Shown: positions 7,426-14,681 of the stretch, piece by piece
Position numbering within the stretch: position 1 is the first letter of the stretch
Layout of the letters: every line of letters starts with the position of its first letter
NCBI GenBank assembly: GCA_015179025.1
Contig: WHUX01000663.1
Location: 1-14,681, forward strand
Direction of reading: 5' to 3'
From: Terfezia claveryi
Lineage: Eukaryota; Ascomycota; Pezizomycetes; Pezizales; Pezizaceae
Length of the DNA stretch: 14,681 bases
Notes under the pieces: model-generated
The model's database searches: none
Seen by the model: only the letters and a program-made list of their open reading frames with translations
What the model was told of the DNA's origin: nothing
Translations under genes and position numbers: made by a program

Positions 7426-8417
7426 CTATTTCTTTGTTTCTCCTTGCAGTTCTGACAGGGTGCTCGCATACGATGCCAAGTCAGGAATAAATCTGCTGAG
7501 ATAATTAACGATTTCAAGGAATCCTCTAAGATCCTTTTTTCTTGTAGGAGTTAGAAATGTTAATATAGTAGTCCTCTTCTTCAGGTCTACATGTAATCCA
7601 TCTGATGTTAAAACGTGTCCTAAGATTTCCAATCTTGGAGTGAAGAACTGGCATTTGCTTTCTTTGAGATAGAATTTCTTATTCTATAGACATTGAAGTA
7701 CTTTCTTCAATAATTCTACATGTTCTTCATATGTTTTAGAGAATATAATAATATCATCAATATAGATGATTAAATTTTTATAGACCATGTCCTTAAAAAT
7801 TTCATGCATAACGCAAACCATGGTAGCTGGTGCGTTACGATCCCCTTGATGCATTACTCTGCTTCTGAAATATCCCATGTGACATAAAAAGGTAGAGTGT
7901 TGCTCAGATTCTTTATTGATCCTGATATTAAAAAATCCGTCAGCTAAATTAAGCTTAGTCCAAATGGGATTCTCCGCCACTAGTTCAATTGCTTCATTAA
8001 TATCTGGTAATAGGGTGTAGTCTGGTTCGACGGCTAAATTGCGGTCTCGACAATCATTGACATGTCTGGCTTCTTCCGGTTTATCTCGTTTAGGGATAGT
8101 AAACATGACTACAGCATTTGTGTCATTTTCTACTCTATATATGCGACCTGACGCTTCTTCTTCAACTAATTTGTTATGGATTTGTTGTCTAAATCGATGT
8201 CCTGAGGGTCGCCATTTTGGTATCCAAGTAGCTCCTGCTTTTGGTTTGATAGAGTGATTAATTTTTCTTAGTGGGAGTATTTCCCGTGGAATTGTCTTGG
8301 GAAATAATAAAGGAAACTCTGTTACAGAGTTGAATTGTTTCTGTACCGTAGAAACGGCTGTCATGAGTTCTCTTTCTGAATCAGTTTCTTCTGCGTCACT
8401 AATATTTTCCCAATTAT
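7426..8417 (-). pseudogene. A1 reverse transcriptase
   Basis: Reverse transcriptase copies the element RNA into cDNA. Motifs in order are IPREILPLRKINHSI and WIPKWRPSG (N-terminal region), VVMFTIPKRDK (finger), WTKLNLADGFFNIRI (catalytic motif A with Asp), HQGDRNAPATM (motif B), YIDDIIIFS (7753-7764 for YIDD, both catalytic Asp present), and FLTPTRKKDLRGFLEIVNY (connection). Motif B reads HQGDRNAP where Ty3 elements usually have FGLxNAP. A TAG at 7684-7686 lies between motif C and the thumb. The frame is open upstream to about 8430, where it must shift to join the protease. Confidence 0.9.
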
Positions 8418-8900
8418 CTAGTTCACATAATCTGTGACTGATTTACAGCTGACCTGTGTATACGCTGATCTTATACCATTCACCATGGTTCTAGATCCCT
8501 TCCATACACTTAGCTGGAATCGTGGAATGTTTTCCGGCTGGACAGTAACTGGTTCCTGATGGGCAGGAATTATTGCTCGCACTTTGCTGAGAGCAGGTTC
8601 TTCTAGTATCATGTCCCATCCAGTCAAATGAGCTACATAGAATGTTCGTTCTTCTACATAACCTATCCAATCAAGTTTGATAGTACAAGCTTTGTCTATC
8701 ATTCCTTTTGAGCCTTTAATTGCAGTACTTAATGATTTCTTCTCGATACTTTTAGTTGGTATTTTGTATAGGTGTACAAATTGAGAATTGATTAAGTCTC
8801 CTCCCTTCGTTTGGAGATCAATTAAAGCTAGTGCGGGGTGTTCATTAGCTCTAACAAATACCTTGCTAAAATCTGGTACCTGTCTTGACAAGGGTCGTTC
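8418..8900 (-). pseudogene. A1 protease-like region of the polyprotein
   Basis: Located between the Gag zinc knuckle and RT, this is where a retropepsin-type aspartic protease is expected. It has PALALIDLQTKGGDLINSQF (the Asp is codon 8817-8819), SLSTAIKGSKG, and GWDMILEEPALSKVRAIIP, which fits the ILG-like second half of retropepsins. The usual D-S/T-G triplet is absent; the Asp is followed by Leu-Gln. It lies in a different frame from RT, and the frame ends at TAG 8418-8420. Whether this is a diverged active protease or a mutated one cannot be decided from one copy, because A2 lacks the region in the window. Confidence 0.65.
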
Positions 8901-8929
8901 CTTGATTTTATCCTTGTTGTTTTTATCTT

Positions 8930-9324
8930 GGTGGCTATCGGCATAGCTAAATCTTGTGCGGCTGTATGCATGGGTACCTTATTTTTTCGTTTCCTACAGT
9001 TCTTGTAGGAGTGTCCAGGGTTCCAACACTATAGACATTTCTTGTCTTTAATTAATTGCATCTTCATCTTCTGATCCAATTTTTTGTGATGGTGTCCCAA
9101 TCTGAGTCCTTCCGATTTTCTGTGTTGGGTTTGGTGTTGGGATTGCTGCTAGGATTAAATCCTGTTTTTTGTCGTTGATTCTGGTCCCTGCATGGACTGT
9201 GACTTCGATTTTATTCCGAGAGTGTTGTCGTCGGAATGTATTTGTTGTGGATGGTAGGGCAATATCCTTCTTGGAAGCTTCATATGACTCCACTTGATGT
9301 ACGAGGTGATCATATGACCATTCT
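8930..9324 (-). pseudogene. A1 gag C-terminal fragment with zinc knuckle
   Basis: From the A2 LTR boundary the minus strand reads HLVHQVESYEASKKD and then a polar linker to 9048 (TAA). After a frame change it gives a CCHC zinc knuckle, C-L-stop-C-W-N-P-G-H-S-Y-K-N-C (8996-9037). The spacing CX2CX4HX4C is exact, but the third position is TAG (9029-9031). The knuckle belongs to nucleocapsid and binds the genomic RNA. The capsid part and leader are missing because the A2 LTR starts at 9325. Frame changes separate this piece from the protease region. Confidence 0.75.
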
Positions 9325-9605
9325 TGTAATGAATGGTACTAGGCAGTATTCATTCGATACCGTTTATACAATCTATATCCGTAGGCACGGACGTTTGTAT
9401 ATTTCGGTTCTGCTGAGGTAAGACCTCAGAAGGGTAGGGAGATTACTATGTGGGACATTCCCGAAGGGAACAGTAATTAACTGGTGTAATCTATCTTATA
9501 TGATTTGTGCTATGTAAGCTATATGATTTGATCTGATCGGAATATAGGCTTGCTTGGTTTCTTCTTGTCTTTCTTTCTGTGGATTCCAGAGGGAATTCAG
9601 TGGCC

Positions 9606-9613
9606 TATTTATA
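9606..9613 (-). promoter_or_regulatory. TATA box of LTR A2
   Basis: TATAAATAGGCC on the minus strand, at the same place as in LTR A1. Confidence 0.65.
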
Positions 9614-9693
9614 CTCTTCTGAGATCTGATGACTAAGGAAATAAATACAATAAAGGGTGGCATACCAGAAGGTGGTGCGCTGTACAAAAGGTG

Positions 9694-9797
9694 TCATGTG
9701 GCCATAGTAATGAGTCACACGCCATAAACGATGGTCATGTGGCCATAGTAGTGACTCACATGCCTTTAAACAGAGGTCACGAGGCCATAATGAGGGT
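9694..9797 (-). promoter_or_regulatory. U3 tandem repeat of LTR A2 (41-42 bp units)
   Basis: Units start at 9694, 9735 and 9777 with TCATGTGGCCATAGTA or a variant, matching the repeat in LTR A1. The third unit reads CACGAG where A1 has CACGTG. Confidence 0.5.
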
Positions 9798-9989
9798 GTG
9801 CTCATATGGTAAGTTCTATGGAAGTTCCCATGGCAACTACCGTGTGCTATGGACGCTTATAAAGCAATAGGAGGTGGTAGAAGGCTAGTCCTTCAACCGA
9901 GAGGCTTAATTACATAACATAGTAGTAATTTGGAAATACAAAAGTATATAATCAATTATATAAGCAATGAAACAAGGTTCTCCATTACA

Positions 9990-9999
9990 CTTCCCCACA
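9990..9999 (-). promoter_or_regulatory. Polypurine tract of A2
   Basis: TGTGGGGAAG on the minus strand abuts the LTR start. Confidence 0.75.
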
Positions 10000-10017
10000 T
10001 AGAAGGATTTCCTATCC

Positions 10018-10439
10018 TTACTTCTTTCTTTCTGCTATATTGGTTTCCATACGTCCTAAGATTTGATGCATTGTTCATACATTAGAATTAATGTGAATAT
10101 CCTTAGTATTTTCTTGACTCATGATTCTGTGTCATTCTTGTTGGATGAGAGCTCGGGTCTCATCTCTGGTTTGTGGTCCTTGTTTTCCTTTAGTCCTTCG
10201 ACATCTCTTGAATGTATCTTCCATGCTTCCAGTCGTCCAGAAGTCTTGAAGAATTTCGGTGGTGATATCCTTGGCGTTTACCCTGGAATCATATTTAGGA
10301 GAGTATCCTAGCCATCTGACCTTATATTATCTTTCTCCAGTTCGAGGAGCTGTTCTAAATTCTGATATCTTTTCAACTTCATAACAATCTTCTTGAATTG
10401 GTCCTGGTTCCAGAGATTGTCTATGAGGGAACTGGGTAG
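10018..10439 (-). pseudogene. A2 chromodomain and C-terminal tail of pol
   Basis: Homologous to A1 4149-4559 and in the integrase frame. The chromodomain is broken by TAA at 10327-10329, where A1 has CAA, just before YKVRWLGYSPKYDS. The following residue is Arg where A1 has Trp (a core aromatic position). The segment KGKQGPQTRDETRALIQQE runs through the point where A1 has its premature TAA. TGA codons at 10132-10134 (CGA in A1) and 10075-10077 break the tail. The original end is probably TAA 10018-10020. Confidence 0.8.
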
Positions 10440-11639
10440 GATCGTTTTTATAGTAAGGTTTGAGTTTGCTGATATGAAAAGTATTATATATGAGGTGGAG
10501 GTTAAGTTGACTGGATAGGTCTAGGCTATAGTTATTGTGTTTCCGATTACTGGAAATAATGGGAAATGGGCCTAGCCATTTTGGTTTGAGTTTGGGTGAG
10601 ACGTTCGATAGGTTGATGTTTTCTGAGGAAAGCATAACTTGTTGTCCGACTGAAAATTTACCTGCATTGAATAGTCGTTTGTTCGCTTGAGATGCTTGAG
10701 TCTTCTTGTCGTCATATAGGTTTTTAGACATTACCTCATGACGTTCATTTGCGGGTACATATGCATTAATGGGGTATAGAAGTATCGATACACCAAGATG
10801 TGCATTAAATCTAAATAGTATGGAAAAGGGACTATTCTGTCTAGCGGCGTTATACCTAGAGTTAAGTTTCAACTGTATCTCTGGTAGTTTCTGTAGCCAA
10901 TCAAATCCTTCGATTTTACAGGCTCTTGCTACTTGTAGAATTTCTTTGTTCACAATTTCCGATTGTCCATCTGCACATGGATGATATGCGGTGGACGGTT
11001 CCAACTTGATTCCTTTATTCCTAGCCCAATCTTGAAAGTGCGTTGACATAAAAAGAGTGTCGCGGTCAAAAACAATATAGAAAGGGTATCCCATAGTTGG
11101 GACTACATGAGTATCAAAGGTAGTAGTACATTGTTTTGCTGTAAAATTATTTGAGACAGGAATAAGAAACTTGAATCCTGATTGTCTATCGACAATTATC
11201 CAAAGTCATGAAATACAAACTACATGATCTTCTTCAACAGGAATATTCGGGTACAAAATTGAACACTTAGTAAACATAGGTGCTAACTTAAGAAAATCCA
11301 TCGATATGTTAGTCCATGGCCTACTTGGTATAGGTAATGGGGTTACGAGTCCAAGTGGTGCCTTGTTGGAATACTTTGTCCATTGACAAGTATCACAATT
11401 CTTGATATAGTCCTTAGTTGGTTCTGCAAAGGACTGGCAATCATATCGGTCAGTAAGATATTTCATCGTTTTTTCAATGCCACCTTGAGCGGTTCCTTCA
11501 TGTGCATCTTTAATAACCAATTCGAGATAGTTCTTACCTTCAATGTTAAAGGTAGAGGGCAAGACTAGTCTCCATTGTCCTTGTCGGTTCTTGACATACA
11601 AAAATCCATCTTTTATTCTATGATCCTTACGATTCACAA
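10440..11639 (-). pseudogene. A2 integrase (near full length, one internal stop)
   Basis: A2 keeps the N-terminal region missing from A1: VIKDAHEGTAQGGIEKT then IKNCDTCQ, an HHCC-type zinc site in which the second His position reads Gln. The core has MDFLKLAP, FDRDTLFMSTHF and DGQSEIVNKE, with the catalytic Glu at codon 10957-10959, so the D,D,E triad is complete. A TGA at 11206-11208 (CAA in A1) splits it between the first and second Asp. The C-terminal module (KLKPKWLGPF, LIYNTFHISKLKPYY) is intact. It follows the Cys/His-rich segment in one polyprotein. Confidence 0.88.
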
Positions 11640-12974
11640 AGGTATCATAGTAGTTCTTCCAGATAGGACATACTCTCATACACGATTGATATGCGGCTTT
11701 CATACCTGTTCTTTGGTCAAGCCAGTATTTGATGAAGTAGTCCTTGTCGTCTTCCCATCCGTTGCTGATGTGCTTCTCTTCAATGAGCTTGTTAAGGGTC
11801 GGTTCGATCCTTGTATTGAAGTCATTGATGGTGGGTTTCTTCTGCTTGCATGTGGAAGTATTATGTCCTGAAAACTTACAGAAATTACAATGCTGTCTGG
11901 AGGTCTTGGTATCTTGAATGAAGGAGGGTAAATCTTCGTCAATGGCTACTCGCTTTTTAGAACGAGTGGTGACGGCGGCGGTGTTAATTGGAATTGGATT
12001 ACTGCTACTAGCAGTTGCAGCTGGTTGTTGAGGTGCATTCCATGTTTTTGTGGGGTAACAGGAGTATTCATGATCTCCTGTTCCATTTGTCGGTTAGTCA
12101 TCTGTTCGGTAGGGTTCTGAACTGAATGCTGGGTTGGAGAGTGGGTCGTGTCGGCTTGTTGGTAATCCATCTTTTTGCCCATTCTCCGATTTCCTGGATA
12201 GCTTCTTCATGGCTGAGAGCTGGTGGAGGTGGATAAGCTGGCATTTGTTGTACTGGTGCTAGTTCCTTTTGAGGCTCATTTGCGGATAAGATATGCGTAA
12301 TACGAGTCATAAGGAATTCCTTCTCTTCTTAAGAACTGAGGTTGTTAGGTCACAGTTCAAACTGCCATGTCCATGGTGGTTGCAGATTGCACATGTTTCG
12401 ACAGTGAACATGCGGTTGTTCATGGCATGGGAGCTGCCATAAACTGGACAGTAAAAATCATAGCAAAAGGACTAGAGCATCCTTTTGTATTGTTGCCAAT
12501 TGCTATGAGCTAGGTCAATAGCAATTTCTTTCGCTTCTTCAGGAGCGAGGGTATTTTGTTGTGCATTTTCAGAAGATGGAGGCCTATATCTTAGTCCAAG
12601 AACTGTTAAAGGTTTGTTCTTGTTTATATTGGGTATACGATCATACCCGCTAAAAACTTCTTCTGGTATAGTAGATAGAGTCTCGTCATCTGAGGACTCT
12701 TCTTCCTTCATCATGTTATATTTGCTTTCTTCGTCTGGGATGCCCTCGAAGTATGGACAGAAGATATGGTATCCAAGTTCTTGGGCTCTTCCACGACATT
12801 TGTTGAAGTCGCAGTTGACATGCTTGAAATTGATAGCTCCGCGAGAAACCATATTGTTCTGAGTAGAGGTTTCTGGTGAGTGGAAAGTTCTTAAAGCGTT
12901 GGTAAAGATGTTGCGGTTGTAGGTATGGTTAGGAGGATCGATGCTGTTGGAAATATAATCGTCCTCTGTGGTGG
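11640..12974 (-). pseudogene. A2 Cys/His-rich segment between RNase H and integrase
   Basis: Homologous to A1 5653-6954. Zinc knuckle 1 reads CAICNHHGHGSLNC (12352-12393) and knuckle 2 reads CNFCKFSGHNTSTC (11848-11889), so all eight zinc ligands are kept. The cluster that is CHDFYCPVHGSSH in A1 has Tyr in place of two His. A TAG at 12472-12474 replaces TGG (Trp) of A1. Single-base deletions near 12320, 12115 and 12048 shift the frame. A2 carries 57 bp (12590-12646) not in A1, encoding NINKNKPLTVLGL in frame. The segment's occurrence in both copies argues that it is a real part of the family's pol. Confidence 0.78.
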
Positions 12975-13450
12975 GAGTGTCCAAGTATTTATGCTTTCTT
13001 GATAGAGTGTCTGCTATCAAATTTTCCTTTCCTGTAGTGTGTTGTATATCTGTATCAAATTCCATTAGGTAATCTTGCTATTGCCTCAGTTTCTGGCTTG
13101 CAGGCGTTTGAGTATAGAAGGTTACTAACGGTTTGTAGTCTGTAAGGATAGTGAACTTGTGACCTCTTAATTGTGCTTCAAAAAATTTTAATGAGTCAAT
13201 AATTGCTAATAATTCCTTTTGAAAGGAAGGATAATTGAGTTGGGCTGGATTAAATTTTCTAGAGTAGAAGCATGATGGTCTGATGTGCGTCAACAGTCCT
13301 TGACCTATCCAAGATTCTAGTCCTACATCACTAGCATTACAGACTAAATATTTGGGTTCGGTAGATTCATTATTCCAGGGTTTGAAAACATGTGGGGAAT
13401 TCATGAGTTCCTTGAGTTTTTCAAACGCTATGTTATGAGTATCTGTCCAT
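12975..13450 (-). pseudogene. A2 RNase H
   Basis: Matches A1 RNase H with YLVCNASDVGLESWIGQG, where the first catalytic Asp of A1 (CDASD) is Asn. FTILTDYKPLVTF and ENLIADTLSRKHKY follow. A TAG at 13078-13080 falls where A1 has TGG (Trp of SRWQDYL). The active-site change and the stop make it non-functional. Confidence 0.82.
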
Positions 13451-13630
13451 TCCCATTTCTTTGTTTCTCCTTGCAGTTCTGACAGGGTGCTCGCATATGA
13501 TGCCAAGTCAGGAATAAATCTACTGAGATAATTAACGATTCCAAGGAATCCTCTAAGATCCTTTTTTCTTGTAGAAGTTAGAAATGTTAATATAGTAGTC
13601 CTCTTCTTCGGGTCTACATGTAATCCATCT
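13451..13630 (-). pseudogene. A2 reverse transcriptase, 3' fragment
   Basis: DGLHVDPKKRTTILTFLTS and RKKDLRGFLGIVNYLSRF correspond to the RT connection region of A1. The catalytic YIDD part is displaced by the B2 insertion and should lie beyond the right edge. An open frame runs on from B2 LTR sequence into this fragment, but the joint is an insertion artefact. Confidence 0.82.
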
Positions 13631-13696
13631 TGTAACGAGGGCTCCGGGGACAAGGCGACCAAGGGGTACGCCGGGGCGAGGACAGGGATGAGGTAA

Positions 13697-13723
13697 CACA
13701 CACGTAGGAATACTACGTGTGTG
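13697..13723. repeat. Perfect 11-bp-stem hairpin in LTR B2
   Basis: CACACACGTAG, loop GAATA, CTACGTGTGTG. LTR B1 carries two related modules (TACATATAG, GAGTG, CTATATGTA at 2657-2679 and a second at 2707-2727), so the module is duplicated there and the stem sequences differ while pairing is kept. Confidence 0.7.
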
Positions 13724-13925
13724 ATCAGGGGAAAGGCTAGGGGCAAGGGCAAGAGGCAAGAGGGGCAGAGGGCAAGGAGCACGAGACACGCGGAGGCAGT
13801 TGCCGAGTGTGTCGGAGGGGGGCAGCTGTGCTGCAGAGTTATTCATGGGACAAGGCAAGACGAGGGGTTGTACAAGGGAGGTACACCTTCGCGGAGAGAC
13901 AAGGTCCTGTATTAGGTATACAAGA

Positions 13926-13943
13926 GGTTGGATAGGGATCCAA
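13926..13943 (-). promoter_or_regulatory. Hairpin just downstream of the TATA box, LTR B2
   Basis: GTTGGAT, loop AGGG, ATCCAAC; the counterpart of 2942-2961 in LTR B1. Confidence 0.5.
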
Positions 13944-13965
13944 CGATAGTACGAGGGACAGGGGC

Positions 13966-13973
13966 TATATATA
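13966..13973 (-). promoter_or_regulatory. TATA box of LTR B2
   Basis: TATATA-rich site on the minus strand, aligned with 2981-2988 in LTR B1. Confidence 0.5.
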
Positions 13974-14055
13974 CATAATTCCGGGCCAGGGCAACTGAAG
14001 GAATAAGCTTCCCAAGATCCCTTATCTCGGAAGCCAAGCAAGGTAACGATAACCC

Positions 14056-14077
14056 ATCACCTGCGATCGCAGGTGAT
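14056..14077. repeat. 22-bp perfect palindrome in LTR B2
   Basis: Arm ATCACCTGCGA followed directly by its exact reverse complement, with no loop. It is absent from LTR B1. A close relative, arms TATCACCTG and CAGGTGATA around TGTCG, lies at 14296-14318 in the 3' UTR of B2. Confidence 0.85.
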
Positions 14078-14109
14078 GATAAAGGCAACAATGTCAATAA
14101 CCCATCAAC

Positions 14110-14175
14110 GACACACGAACAAGCCTGTTCGAGTGTCAAAACAGCACGACACCCGAACAAGCCTGTTCGAGTATC
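14110..14175. repeat. Pair of U3 hairpins in LTR B2
   Basis: Two direct copies (14110-14137 and 14148-14175) each form a stem GACAC/GTGTC (GTATC in the second) and GAACA/TGTTC around a short loop, each followed by CAAA. LTR B1 has one hairpin of the same layout with a different stem (GAGTC/GACTC, 3088-3113). Confidence 0.7.
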
Positions 14176-14204
14176 AAATCAAGACTAGGAACACGGTTGT
14201 GACA

Positions 14205-14218
14205 CTATTCCCCTTTAG
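14205..14218 (-). promoter_or_regulatory. Polypurine tract of B2
   Basis: CTAAAGGGGAATAG on the minus strand abuts the LTR start TGTCACA. Confidence 0.7.
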
Positions 14219-14295
14219 GCTGGAGCTCCCGCAACTAGTAGGCTTGGGCACAACAACCGGCAAAATCAACACAGGAAACAACAACAACAAAGACC

Positions 14296-14318
14296 TATCA
14301 CCTGTGTCGCAGGTGATA
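14296..14318. repeat. Interrupted palindrome in the B2 3' UTR
   Basis: TATCACCTG, loop TGTCG, CAGGTGATA; related to the palindrome at 14056-14077. It lies in an otherwise featureless CAA-rich untranslated stretch (14219-14368). Confidence 0.75.
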
Positions 14319-14368
14319 ACAGAGACAACAACAACAAGGACAAGAACCCCAACTCAGACATGGGGAGA

Positions 14369-14681
14369 TCACTCAACTGGACGGGGCTTCCTCGGGTATC
14401 GCTGATGGAACAGGGAGACCAGATCCTGAGCATTTTCCAGGTCCTTAGCGGGTTGCCAGGTAGCCTCCTCGTCCCTACCCATTTAACCTTGTACTGCAGA
14501 TGCCCATACTCTTTCGCGAGTCCAGCACTTCCTCACCTCCATTCTCTTCACTTCGATAACCACTGGAGGGGGTGGGGGGTGTTTCTGCCCTGGGAGGGGA
14601 TCGTCAGCCCTGGCTCAATTTCCGATACGTGTACAACCGGGTGGCGTTTGATGTCCTTGGAGAACTCAGTCGATAGGCCAT
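14369..14681 (-). pseudogene. B2 integrase C terminus and chromodomain, partial and frameshifted
   Basis: From the right edge the minus strand gives FSKDIKRHPVVHVSEIEPG, the conserved KxHPVFHVSxLEP segment at the end of chromovirus integrases. After frame changes it gives a Pro-rich linker (HPPPPPVVIEVKRMEV), then LQYKVKWVG and, after another frame change, DEEATWQPAKDLENAQ and FHQRYPRKPRPVE with TGA at 14369-14371. These are the two halves of a chromodomain. At least three frame changes separate the pieces, so the copy is dead. The family assignment is secure. Confidence 0.8.

Larger units (their letters stand above)
3440..9324 (-). mobile_element. Chromovirus A1: 3' LTR, pol and truncated gag
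   Basis: This is a minus-strand Ty3/gypsy chromovirus with its 3' LTR at 3440-4120. The interior reads, in transcription order: gag end, protease-like, RT, RNase H, Cys/His-rich segment, integrase, chromodomain. It is cut at 9324/9325, where gag codons abut the LTR of A2 directly with no leader or primer-binding site. A2 therefore inserted into A1 gag, and the 5' third of A1 should lie beyond the right edge. The 5 bp left of the LTR are CCCAG. There are at least seven premature stops, several frameshifts and a 104-bp deletion. Confidence 0.85.
9325..9989 (-). repeat. LTR of A2 (3' LTR, 665 bp)
   Basis: The boundaries TGTAATGAATGG...TCCATTACA match the A1 LTR. The right flank is the A2 polypurine tract and pol end, which align with the sequence right of the A1 LTR. 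The left flank is A1 gag and does not align with the sequence left of the A1 LTR. These flanks show it is the 3' LTR of A2 and not a 5' LTR of A1. Confidence 0.88.
9325..13630 (-). mobile_element. Chromovirus A2: 3' LTR and pol, interrupted by B2
   Basis: This second copy of the A family has the same orientation and is inserted in A1 gag; the 5 bp left of its LTR are ATTCT. It runs from the LTR through chromodomain, integrase, Cys/His-rich segment, RNase H and the end of RT. At 13630/13631, within sequence that reads CATGTAATCCATCTGATG in A1, it is replaced by the B2 LTR. The 5' half should lie beyond the right edge. Stops and single-base deletions make it non-functional. Confidence 0.85.
13631..14204 (-). 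repeat. LTR of B2 (3' LTR, 574 bp)
   Basis: TGTAACGAGGGC...GGTTGTGACA on the + strand aligns along its length with LTR B1. It has a TATA box, the TATA-proximal hairpin, one hairpin module at 13697-13723, two U3 hairpins at 14110-14137 and 14148-14175, and a 22-bp palindrome that B1 lacks. Confidence 0.8.
13631..14681 (-). mobile_element. Chromovirus B2: 3' LTR and end of pol, runs off window
   Basis: A second B-family element in minus orientation, inserted into the RT of A2. The 5 bp left of its LTR are CATCT, the predicted target-site duplication. It shows an LTR, polypurine tract, 3' UTR and a decayed integrase end plus chromodomain. Confidence 0.78.

Noticed and set aside
9301..9324. Primer-binding site next to the LTR at 9325 (minus strand TGGTCATATGATCACC)
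   Set aside because: It reads as Gag codons (WSYDHLVHQ) continuous with the gag fragment and does not resemble a tRNA 3' end I know. The LTR belongs to A2, whose 3' side faces the other way.
9325..9989. 5' LTR of A1, which would make 3440-9989 one complete element
   Set aside because: The sequence to its left is internal gag without leader or capsid, and the sequence to its right is a polypurine tract and pol end, so it is the 3' LTR of A2.
13078..13782. Open reading frame of 234 codons joining B2 LTR sequence to A2 RT/RNase H
   Set aside because: It spans the insertion joint at 13630/13631; the first third is LTR sequence read by chance and only the rest is pol.

Overview
The window is a stack of transposable-element relics from a filamentous fungus, most likely Dikarya. 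The evidence is Ty3/gypsy polyproteins ending in a chromodomain (chromoviruses), a pogo/Fot1-type transposase, and C-to-T/G-to-A decay resembling repeat-induced point mutation (RIP). I cannot tell ascomycete from basidiomycete. I see no intact host gene, tRNA, rRNA or CRISPR array. Every recognisable coding piece is on the minus strand.

Layout on + coordinates. Positions 1-1534 hold a decayed pogo/Fot1-like DDE transposase that runs off the left edge. It has a CENP-B/psq-type DNA-binding region, a Pro-coding GGAGGC microsatellite, and an in-frame N-terminal extension with a Gag-like motif. Positions 1535-2591 look non-coding and carry two sets of direct repeats: a diverged pair of 104-bp period and an 86-bp tandem array of hairpins.

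Four minus-strand LTR retrotransposons follow, best explained as successive insertions nested inside one another. B1 is a 3' LTR (2592-3145) plus the end of a chromodomain ORF, cut at 3439. A1 is a 3' LTR (3440-4120) plus most of a pol, ending in truncated gag at 9324. A2 is a 3' LTR (9325-9989) plus pol, cut inside RT at 13630. B2 is a 3' LTR (13631-14204) plus the chromodomain end of pol, running off the right edge. A1 and A2 are one family, with LTRs about 95 % alike by eye. B1 and B2 are a second, more diverged family.

Both families would have worked as standard chromoviruses: Gag packages the RNA, protease cleaves the polyprotein, RT/RNase H copies it, and integrase with its chromodomain directs insertion. 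All copies here are broken by stops, frameshifts or deletions. The most unusual feature is in family A. Between RNase H and integrase lies a Cys/His-rich segment of roughly 430 residues with two perfect CCHC zinc knuckles, present in both copies. Primer-binding sites cannot be assigned because no element shows its own 5' LTR junction in the window.
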